NCBI GenBank assembly: GCA_032718475.1
Contig: JAUCBJ010003514.1
Location: forward strand, 1-64,000
Origin: Nemertoderma westbladi
Lineage: Eukaryota; Xenacoelomorpha; Nemertodermatida; Nemertodermatidae
Direction of reading: 5' to 3'
DNA length: 64,000 bases
Position numbers and translations under genes: made by a program. The notes below the pieces were generated by a model. The model made no database searches, was not told the DNA's origin, and worked only from the letters and a program-made list of their open reading frames with translations. Of this stretch, positions 55,050 to 64,000 are shown in pieces; positions within the stretch are counted from its first letter, which is position 1; every line of letters begins with the position of its first letter.

Positions 55050-57187
55050 GTGGGACAGTCTAAATGCGTTCAGTGGGCAGTGGAACAATCTATATGGCGT
55101 TCAGTTGCTGTAGGACAGTCTATATGGCGTTCAGTTGCTGTGGAACAGTCATTCTGGCGTTCATTGGCCAGTGGCACAGTCTAAATGGCGTTCAGTGGCT
55201 GTGGGACAGTCAATATGGCGTTCAGTTGCTGTGGGACAGTCTGTATGGCGTTCAGTGGCCAGGGGGACAGTCTTTAGGGCGTTCATTGGCCAGTGGGGCA
55301 GCAGTCTATATGGCGTTCAGTTGCAGTCGGACAGTCTATATGACGTTCAGTTGCTGTGGAACAGTCTGTATGGCGTTCAGTGGCCAGTGGGACAGTCTTT
55401 AGGGCGTTCATTGGCCAGTGGGGCAGCAGTCTATATGGCGTTCAGTTGCTGTGGGACAGACTTTGTGGCATTCATTGGCCAGTGGGACAGTCTATATGGC
55501 GTCCAGTTGCTGTGGGACAGACTTTGTGGCATTCATTGGCCAGTGGGACAATCTATATGGCGTTCAGTGGCCAGTGGGACAATCTATATGACGTTCAGTG
55601 GCCAGTGGGACAATCTATATGGCGTTCACTGGCTGTGGGACAGTCAATATGGCGTTCAGTTGCAGTGGGACAGTCTGTATGGCGTTCAGTGGCCAGTGGG
55701 ACAGTCTATATGGCGTTAAGTTGCTGTGTGACAGTCTGTATGGCGTTCAGTGGCCAGTGGGACAGTCTTTGTGGCGTTCATTGGCCCGTGGGACAGTCTA
55801 TATGGCGTTCAGTGGCCAGTGGGACAATCTATATGGCGTTCATTTGCCAGTGGGACAGTCAATATGGCGTTCAGTTGCTGTGGGACAGTCTGTATGGCGT
55901 TCAGTGGCCAGTGGGACAGTCTTCGTGGCGTTCATTGGCCCGTGGGACAGTCTATATGGCGTTCAGTGGCCAATGGGACAATCTATATGGCGTTCACTGG
56001 CTATGGGACAGTCAATATGGCGTTCAGTTGCTGTGGGACAGACTTTGTGGCATTCATTGGCCAGTGGGACAGTCTATATGGCGTTCAGTTGCTGTGTGAC
56101 AGTCTGTATGGCGTTCAGTGGCCAGTGGGACAGTCTTTGTGGCGTTCATTGGCCCGTGGGACAGTCTATATGGCGTTCAGTGGCCAGTGGGACAATCTAT
56201 ATGGCGTTCATTTGCCAGTGGGACAGTCAATATGGCGTTCAGTTGCTGTGGGACAGTCTGTATGGCGTTCAGTGGCCAGTGGGACAGTCTTTGTGGCGTT
56301 CACTGGCCCGTGAGACAGTCTATATGGCGTTCAGTGGCCAATGGGACAATCTATATGGCGTTCACTGGCTATGGGACAGTCAATATGGCGTTCAGTTGCT
56401 GTGGGACAGTCTGTATGGCGTTCAGTGGCCAGTGGGACAGTCTTTAGGGCGTTCATTGGCCAGTGGGACAGTCTATATGGCGTTCAGTGGCCAGTGGGAC
56501 AACCTATATGGCGTTCAGTAGCCAGTGAGACAATCTATATGGCGTTCAGTAGCCAGTGAGACAATATATATGACATTCAGTTGCTGTGGGACAGTCTATA
56601 TGACGCTCAGTTTCTGTAGGACAGTCTATATGGCGTTCAGTTGCTGTGGGACAGTCTGTATAGCGTTCAGTGGCCAGTGGGACAGTCTTTAGGGCGTTCA
56701 TTGGCCAGTGGGACAGTCTATATGGCGTTCAGTGGCCAGTGGGACAGTCTTTATGGCGTTCATTGGCCAGTGGGACAGTCTATATGGCGTTCAGTGGCCA
56801 GTGGGACAACCTATATGGCGTTCAGTAGCCAGTGAGACAATCTATATGGCGTTCAGTAGCCAGTGAGACAATATATATGACATTCAGTTGCTGTGGGACA
56901 GTCTATAGGACGCTCAGTTGCTGTGGGACAGTCTGTATAGCGTTCAGTGGCCAGTGGGACAGTCTTTAGGGCGTTCAGTAGCCAGTGAGACAATCTATAT
57001 GGCGTTCAGTAGCCAGTGAGACAGTCAATATGGCGTTCAGTTGCTGTGAGACAGACTTTGTGGCATTCATTGGCCAGTGGAACAATCTATATGGCGTTCA
57101 GTGGCTGTGGGACAGTCTATATGGCGCTCAGTTTCTGTAGGACAGTCTATATGGCGTTCAGTTGCTGTGGGACAGTCTGTATGTCAA
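55050..57187 (+). repeat. 31-bp minisatellite, array 2
   Basis: About 69 copies of the same unit as array 1, with its own higher-order blocks. Examples are the paired CCAGTGAGACAATCTATATGG units near 56520-56560 and 56830-56870. All plus-strand frames over it are repeat shadows. The right end (CAGTCTGTATGTCAATAAG) is the same as that of array 1. Confidence 0.95.
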
Positions 57188-58135
57188 TAAGACAATGAAC
57201 CATAACCATATCATAAAAAGCATTCGGAAAATTAGTTACCAATCTCCTAATTGATGAATATGTACAAAAATTTGTAGGATATTTCTTTATTGAAGTCACC
57301 ACTTAAAATTATTACTTAGATTAGATAGTAAGTAGTCTTACAAGAAGACATTAAACTTATTGAAACTGTGAATTCAATCTACAAAAATGGAAATGAATTT
57401 GGTTAGTGTTATGTGTTCTTATCTGTAGTATATCACTCACTGTTATTGTATAGATATAGGCCTGGCCTAATTTGATAAGGTAATAAATGAAAAAAATTAA
57501 AATTTGAAAAATAAAAATAAAAAATGTTGCAATGGAACAATTTTTGAATAATTTGGGGAGTTCGACCTTATGCAAATCTACACCAACGGATGTTAACACA
57601 TCGGTTGCTAACTACTGTATGACGCAACTTTATCGAGAGTTTTGGATATTCATGCGCCACTTAAATAAATCATCGCCTGAAATCATTGAACTCAAAATTG
57701 CATTATTAACATACTGTACAACTAACTGGATTCATCGAGTTAGTTCATGAATATCTATTGGTGCCTTAAATACCACCACGTCAGCTAAGATCGAGTATTA
57801 TTATTAATATATTATTATTATTAATATATTATTATTATTAATAATATATTATTATTATTATTATTAATATATTATTATTATCATTATTAATATATTATTA
57901 TTATTATTATTAATATATTATTATTATTATTATTAATAATAATAATAATCTTAATATATATTATTTTTATGATACATTGATAGATTAACTAGGAGTGACT
58001 GCATTCCTTATATTAATTTTATATACACGTAATTCCTACTTTAGGTGGTTAATTGATAAAAAGACTTCAAAGAATTCTATAATACGAAATAAATACAGTA
58101 TATTATAATTATACATATTACTATGTAATTAGCAG
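57188..58135. other. Segmental copy: LINE relic and (ATT)n
   Basis: 57188-57475 matches 23770-24064. After a deletion of about 480 bp, 57476-57790 matches 24547-24866, the linker and C-terminal pieces of the LINE relic. About 170 bp of (ATT)n follows, then the upstream intron sequence of the signal exon. The ORF at 57532 is part of the relic, not a gene. Confidence 0.8.
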
Positions 58136-58394
58136 GTGGTTTTCTTCTCTCTGGTAATTGGTTGTTGTTTCTTGGTTGTCTGCAACGCATGCACACCAAA
58201 GGCGATTGGCACATCGGGTTGCAGGGCTGAAAACACCTACTGTGACCATGGTGCATGTCTTACGGATAAGTTTGAGCCCACAACCCCATTCGTAGGGATG
58301 GTGGCCCGTAGGCGTCGGGGACTGAATGCTAACGCGTACTGTCTATGTGGATCTAAACTCGGTGACCAGGAATACGATGGAAGCACTGGATGCG
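58136..58394 (+). CDS. Signal-peptide exon, second copy
   Basis: The exon is bordered by CAG and GTGAGT as in the first copy, and keeps phases 0 and 1. It is 9 nt longer than the exon at 27584. The extra codons and nearly all substitutions fall in the loop between the fourth and fifth cysteines (VGMVARRRRGLNAN instead of SSGRRRRQGAT). The rest of the module is the same except for a C-to-G change in the signal peptide and Q-to-E before NTYC. No copy of the middle exon follows; LINE sequence begins 90 bp downstream. It may therefore be an orphan exon, or belong to a rearranged gene. Confidence 0.65.
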
Positions 58395-58481
58395 GTGAGT
58401 CTATTTATTATAGAAATTAAATTAACCTGTCTCTAAGTCTACAGATAAGACAGTAGGTGTTGCACACAATCTACCTTAAAG

Positions 58482-61158
58482 GTGCTAGTACACACTGACG
58501 ACCAGAATATCGTTTGCAACGTTTTTGTACGAAATATAGGTTTATCCGACCACTTTGCAGTCTACTTTAACTTGAATTTCACTAAACCAGCCGATATATC
58601 ACAGACAATAAGTTACCGAAATATAAGTAAAATAAACGGTAATCTGTTTTTGGAGGATTTAAAACATTCACCAGTATGCGACTCTCTTTCTGGTGATATT
58701 AATGGAGTTATTAAAATGTATAATGATAACCTAATGAACATACTCGATAAACACGCCCCATTACAAACAAAAACTGTTTCCATGAGGCCGAAGGCAAATT
58801 GGTACACTGATGAGATTAACGACGCAAAAAGAAAACGCAGAAGATTGGAGCGCCGATATCGAAAGACGAATATCTGTGCTGATTGTATCGCCTATCGCCT
58901 ACAGTGCACGGTGGTTGCCAATACCATAGCGTCAGCAAAAGAGACATATTATAGTAACATTATAAAGAATAATGCAGGTGATCAACGAAAACTATTTTCA
59001 GTGGCTGCCAAAATACTTTATCGTAAAAACAAAAGTACATTGCCTTCACACGAGGATGATGAAAAGTTGGCGAACAGGTTTATGGAATTCTTTGACAAGA
59101 AAATAAAGGATATTAGATATGACTTATTATCTGGAAATGGTGGTTCTACTTCACGGGGCGTTGATGATCTGGGGGCTCCTACGGAGGGCGCTATCAAACT
59201 GGGTGTTCCTACGGGGGGCGCTACTGAATTGGGCATTCCTACGGGGGGTGATACTGGACTGGGCGCTCCTACAGGGGAATCATCCGACCAGGGCGTTCCT
59301 ACGGGGGGAGCATCTGACCTGGGCATTCCTACAGGGGGTGCTGCTGGACTGGGTGTTTCTACGGGGGGTGCAACTGGACTGGGCGTTCCTACGGGGGGCT
59401 CATCTGAACTGGGCATTCCTATTGGGGGACCATCTGACCTGGGCATTCTTACGGGTGAAGCATCGGATCTGGGTGTTCCTACAGGGGGCGCTAGTGAACT
59501 GGGCGTTCCTATGGGGGGCGCAACCAACCTGGGCATTCCTACGGGGGGTGTTACTGGACTGGGCGCTCCTATGGGGGGGGGGGGGGCTACTGAACTGGGC
59601 ATTCATACGGGGGCCGCTATGGGACTGGGCATTCCTACGGGGTGCGCAACTAACCTAGGCATTCCTACGGGGGGCGCTACGGGACTGGGCGTTCCTACGG
59701 GTATGGGGGGCGCAACCAACGGTAAAGGAAACAATATTCCCAAATTGGAACACTTTAATAAAATAACAATGGATGAGGCAGAAAAGCTAATAAAGAACTC
59801 AAAATCTAAATCTAGTACCATGGATCCGATTCCCACGCAATTAGTAAAACATTCAATAAAATTGTTGCTACCAGTGATTATGTTAATTATTAATTTATCA
59901 ATTACAACTGCTACTGTGCCGACTCTATTCAAGGAAGCTGTGTTAACACCAGTCATAAAGAAAGCACGATTAAACCCTGAGATACTTAGGAACTTTAGGC
60001 CGGTGTCTAATCTGATATATTTAGCAAAGTTAACAGAAAGGGTGATTGCAAACCAGCTGATGACTCATATGAACATAAATAAATTGTATGAACCTTTACA
60101 GAGCGCGTACAGACCCTTACACGGAACGGAGACCGCGTTGCTTAAGGTAAGCGACGACATATTACGCGAAATCAATTCGGGATCGGGAGTACTTCTCGTC
60201 TTATTAGACCTTAGTGCTGCCTTCGACACGGTCGACCACGTTAAACTGTTGGACACTCTAGATCGAGAAATCGGGGTTGAGGGAATCGCCCTGGACTGGT
60301 TCAGATCGTACTTGTCGAATAGGTCACAACAGGTTCGCATTAATGCAAAATATTCGAACCGGTTGGATTTGCTGTACGGGCTGCCACAAGGATCGGTACT
60401 TGGGCCTATATTATTTTCGATATACACTCGTTCGCTTTCAAATGTTATTCGCAACCACGGCCTCTCGTATCATTTGTACGCGGACGATACACAGCTATAC
60501 ATTAGTTTTAAACCTATTAATTCGTCCGTCGCTGTTGAGGTGACTGAACGTTGCGTGGCCGATGTAAAGAAGTGGATGGAAGATAATTTATTGAAAATGA
60601 ACTCAGATAAAACGGAGATTATCCTTCTGCAGTCCCGTTTCGGTAAACAACTAACGCCCCCTAACATACAAATAGGGGATGACCTGATCAGCTGCAGCGA
60701 CAAGGCACGTAATATAGGTTTCATCGTGGATTCAAATCTGACATACAGCAATCAAATAAGTACAACGGTCCGAGATGCATTTCTTCATCTTCGAAGTTTG
60801 GCTAAAATTAAACGGTACCTCAGCAGACATGACCTTGAAATCTTAATTCACGCCTTTGTCACAAACAAACTCGACAGCAACAACTCATTATATTATGGAT
60901 TACCCTCGAAGTCAATCAAAAAATTACAATATGTACAGAATTCCGCAGCGCGACTGCTAGAGGGCGTTAAGAAACAAGAGCACATCACTCCAGTCCTTAA
61001 ACGTTTGCATTGGTTACCTGTAAATTTACGGATCAAATTTAAAATAGCTTTGTTGACATTCAAGTGTTTACATGGTGCTGCTCCTGCCTACTTGACCCAT
61101 TTAATAACTCCCTATGTACCTCCACGACAATTACGGTCTGCTGATAAGGGACTTCTAT
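58482..61158 (+). pseudogene. LINE ORF2 internal fragment, copy 2
   Basis: This piece is nearly identical to 47379-49822 of copy 1. It starts within the endonuclease (after GHTLDLV) and runs through SDHFAVYF, the decapeptide repeats and YADDTQLYI to RQLRSADKGLL. It has the G-run of 14 that keeps the frame, and it retains the segment deleted in copy 1. At 61157-61159 it passes abruptly into the 31-bp minisatellite, so the open frame continues as repeat-encoded residues to 61487. Both ends are artificial breakpoints rather than LINE ends. Confidence 0.9.
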
Positions 61159-62153
61159 CAATCTATATGGCGTTCATTTGCCAGTGGGACAGTCAATATG
61201 GCGTTCAGTTGCTGTGGGACAGTCTGTATGGCGTTCAGTGGCCAGTGGGACAGTCTTTGTGGCGTTCACTGGCCCGTGAGACAGTCTATATGGCGTTCAG
61301 TGGCCAATGGGACAATCTATATGGCGTTCACTGGCTATGGGACAGTCAATATGGCGTTCAGTTGCTGTGGGACAGTCTGTATGGCGTTCAGTGGCCAGTG
61401 GGACAGTCTTTAGGGCGTTCATTGGCCAGTGGGACAGTCTATATGGCGTTCAGTGGCCAGTGGGACAACCTATATGGCGTTCAGTAGCCAGTGAGACAAT
61501 CTATATGGCGTTCAGTAGCCAGTGAGACAATATATATGACATTCAGTTGCTGTGGGACAGTCTATATGACGCTCAGTTTCTGTAGGACAGTCTATATGGC
61601 GTTCAGTTGCTGTGGGACAGTCTGTATAGCGTTCAGTGGCCAGTGGGACAGTCTTTAGGGCGTTCATTGGCCAGTGGGACAGTCTATATGGCGTTCAGTG
61701 GCCAGTGGGACAGTCTTTATGGCGTTCATTGGCCAGTGGGACAGTCTATATGGCGTTCAGTGGCCAGTGGGACAACCTATATGGCGTTCAGTAGCCAGTG
61801 AGACAATCTATATGGCGTTCAGTAGCCAGTGAGACAATATATATGACATTCAGTTGCTGTGGGACAGTCTATAGGACGCTCAGTTGCTGTGGGACAGTCT
61901 GTATAGCGTTCAGTGGCCAGTGGGACAGTCTTTAGGGCGTTCAGTAGCCAGTGAGACAATCTATATGGCGTTCAGTAGCCAGTGAGACAGTCAATATGGC
62001 GTTCAGTTGCTGTGAGACAGACTTTGTGGCATTCATTGGCCAGTGGAACAATCTATATGGCGTTCAGTGGCTGTGGGACAGTCTATATGGCGCTCAGTTT
62101 CTGTAGGACAGTCTATATGGCGTTCAGTTGCTGTGGGACAGTCTGTATGTCAA
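61159..62153 (+). repeat. 31-bp minisatellite, array 3
   Basis: About 32 copies, the same as the right half of array 2, starting in the middle of a unit at the junction with LINE sequence. Confidence 0.95.
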
Positions 62154-63101
62154 TAAGACAATGAACCATAACCATATCATAAAAAGCATTCGGAAAATTA
62201 GTTACCAATCTCCTAATTGATGAATATGTACAAAAATTTGTAGGATATTTCTTTATTGAAGTCACCACTTAAAATTATTACTTAGATTAGATAGTAAGTA
62301 GTCTTACAAGAAGACATTAAACTTATTGAAACTGTGAATTCAATCTACAAAAATGGAAATGAATTTGGTTAGTGTTATGTGTTCTTATCTGTAGTATATC
62401 ACTCACTGTTATTGTATAGATATAGGCCTGGCCTAATTTGATAAGGTAATAAATGAAAAAAATTAAAATTTGAAAAATAAAAATAAAAAATGTTGCAATG
62501 GAACAATTTTTGAATAATTTGGGGAGTTCGACCTTATGCAAATCTACACCAACGGATGTTAACACATCGGTTGCTAACTACTGTATGACGCAACTTTATC
62601 GAGAGTTTTGGATATTCATGCGCCACTTAAATAAATCATCGCCTGAAATCATTGAACTCAAAATTGCATTATTAACATACTGTACAACTAACTGGATTCA
62701 TCGAGTTAGTTCATGAATATCTATTGGTGCCTTAAATACCACCACGTCAGCTAAGATCGAGTATTATTATTAATATATTATTATTATTAATATATTATTA
62801 TTATTAATAATATATTATTATTATTATTATTAATATATTATTATTATCATTATTAATATATTATTATTATTATTATTAATATATTATTATTATTATTATT
62901 AATAATAATAATAATCTTAATATATATTATTTTTATGATACATTGATAGATTAACTAGGAGTGACTGCATTCCTTATATTAATTTTATATACACGTAATT
63001 CCTACTTTAGGTGGTTAATTGATAAAAAGACTTCAAAGAATTCTATAATACGAAATAAATACAGTATATTATAATTATACATATTACTATGTAATTAGCA
63101 G

Positions 63102-63360
63102 GTGGTTTTCTTCTCTCTGGTAATTGGTTGTTGTTTCTTGGTTGTCTGCAACGCATGCACACCAAAGGCGATTGGCACATCGGGTTGCAGGGCTGAAAAC
63201 ACCTACTGTGACCATGGTGCATGTCTTACGGATAAGTTTGAGCCCACAACCCCATTCGTAGGGATGGTGGCCCGTAGGCGTCGGGGACTGAATGCTAACG
63301 CGTACTGTCTATGTGGATCTAAACTCGGTGACCAGGAATACGATGGAAGCACTGGATGCG
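63102..63360 (+). CDS. Signal-peptide exon, third copy
   Basis: It reads the same as the exon at 58136 and has the same CAG and GTGAGT borders and phases. Here the downstream intron continues as in the first gene, with a related SINE, up to the window edge. A complete gene copy may therefore follow outside the window. It is the best candidate for the start of a second functional gene. Confidence 0.7.
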
Positions 63361-63734
63361 GTGAGTCTATTTATTATAGAAATTAAATTAACCTGTCTCT
63401 AAGTCTACAGATAAGACAGTAGGTGTTGCACACAATCTACCTTAAAGGTAACTGACAATAGAGTGGAAACTTTAGTTTGCCTCCGGTATTTTGTGATCCA
63501 CATTAATAAACTAACATTTTACTTTACGATTAAGATTGAAGATTATGCATTGTCAAATACATATTCATAGATTGAAGAAGTGAGTTCAAGAAATTCGCTT
63601 ACTCATGATAACTACAGTATCTCTTTTTCCACACAATTGATACGTAGCCTATCCCAGCAATTAATTAATGTGATGTTTTACTATATTCTATTGCGAAAGG
63701 TAGTCTAAATTGTTTGTTGTTATTTAAATTTAAA

Positions 63735-64000
63735 GTTATGTATGGAAGAATCATTTAGACTCGTTAGAGGACAAAATGCCTGTTCACCACCATGGGCGAT
63801 CTTCCTTCCTCAGTAAACTTTCCACTCTGTTTCCCAAGTACTGTACATTGGTTATCCTTTATCCACCAGTCAGGGATGAAAAATGGGTTGTGTTAGGCTG
63901 CACCATTTAAAGCACTGTGTCCAAATATAGCTGCCCCATATAGGGATCGAACCAGGACCAGGGCATCCGGATTGGAAGCCCAGGAATGTCACAGACCAAG
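63735..64000 (-). mobile_element. tRNA-derived SINE, cut by window edge
   Basis: The right part matches the SINE at 28030-28240, including CTGGTTCGATCCC (B box) on the minus strand. The left part, with TATGGAAGAATCATTTAGAC and GCCTGTTCACC, resembles the tail of the copy at 54861. The first gene lacks about 265 bp of this sequence (63552-63816). Confidence 0.55.

Larger units (their letters stand above)
56193..58483. repeat. 2,291-bp direct repeat, left copy
   Basis: From the minisatellite through the LINE relic and signal exon to the word GGT at 58481-58483, this block recurs at a constant distance of 4,966 bp. Every landmark I compared was identical. Confidence 0.9.
61159..63449. repeat. 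2,291-bp direct repeat, right copy
   Basis: The partner of 56193-58483. It contains the third minisatellite array (61159-62153), the shortened LINE relic (62442-62756), (ATT)n and the third signal exon. Confidence 0.9.

Noticed and set aside
55598-56521. Plus-strand ORF of 307 codons with WRSVA/YGVQW repeats
   Set aside because: It is encoded entirely by the 31-bp minisatellite, which is stop-free in every forward frame; the 31-residue periodicity is the repeat itself.
56193-63449. LTR retrotransposon with 2.3-kb LTRs around a reverse transcriptase
   Set aside because: The repeats contain minisatellite, a LINE relic and a host exon and do not begin TG or end CA. The enclosed RT is a LINE type cut at both ends.

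Overview
This is eukaryotic, animal DNA. It has introns with GT/AG borders, a GPI-anchored-type secreted protein gene, a polyadenylation signal, and very many retroelements: BEL/Pao, Ty3/Gypsy and two LINE families, plus tRNA-derived SINEs, a piggyBac relic, foldback/TIR elements and satellites. The element mix and the frequent TAGGCCTA-type words suggest a marine invertebrate, perhaps an echinoderm or another invertebrate deuterostome. That assignment is a guess. Nothing is bacterial: there are no operons, ribosome binding sites or CRISPR arrays.

Layout. 1-832: a minus-strand ORF of unknown function that runs off the left edge. 2486-10496: a near-intact BEL/Pao retrotransposon on the minus strand, with gag and pol overlapping in different frames. 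10497-14026: AT-rich flank with short tandem duplications. 14027-16397: a broken Ty3/Gypsy copy. 16753-18660: a broken LINE (endonuclease plus reverse transcriptase), with fragments of the same family at 25625-26375 and 50420-51240. 19020-22035: old dispersed repeats. 22041-23770: a 31-bp minisatellite. 24255-27400: a LINE relic, a SINE and other fragments embedded in (ATT)n.

27584-43422: a three-exon (at least) host gene encoding a cysteine-module protein with a signal peptide and a C-terminal GPI-anchor-type tail. The exons join in phase. Its 13.8-kb second intron holds a piggyBac relic, a foldback element, a 47-bp satellite, an 8.5-kb deletion derivative of a BEL element (LTRs, 4-bp target duplication, no RT) and a 68-bp satellite.

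45742-50142: a nearly full-length L2/CR1-like LINE, with an in-frame 30-bp repeat array between endonuclease and reverse transcriptase. 51805-58483 and 61159-64000: segmental copies of the 20-28 kb block. Each carries the minisatellite, the LINE relic and another copy of the signal-peptide exon. The second and third copies are separated by exactly 4,966 bp and flank a near-identical internal piece of the LINE.

The most interesting items are the unreported multi-exon GPI-type cysteine-module gene with three signal-exon copies that differ mainly in one inter-cysteine loop, the LINE whose domains are joined by a decapeptide VNTR that a G-run can throw out of frame, and the precise 2.29-kb direct repeats around a LINE fragment, which may be a very recent rearrangement or an assembly artefact. 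All identifications rest on reading motifs by eye; no database search was run.
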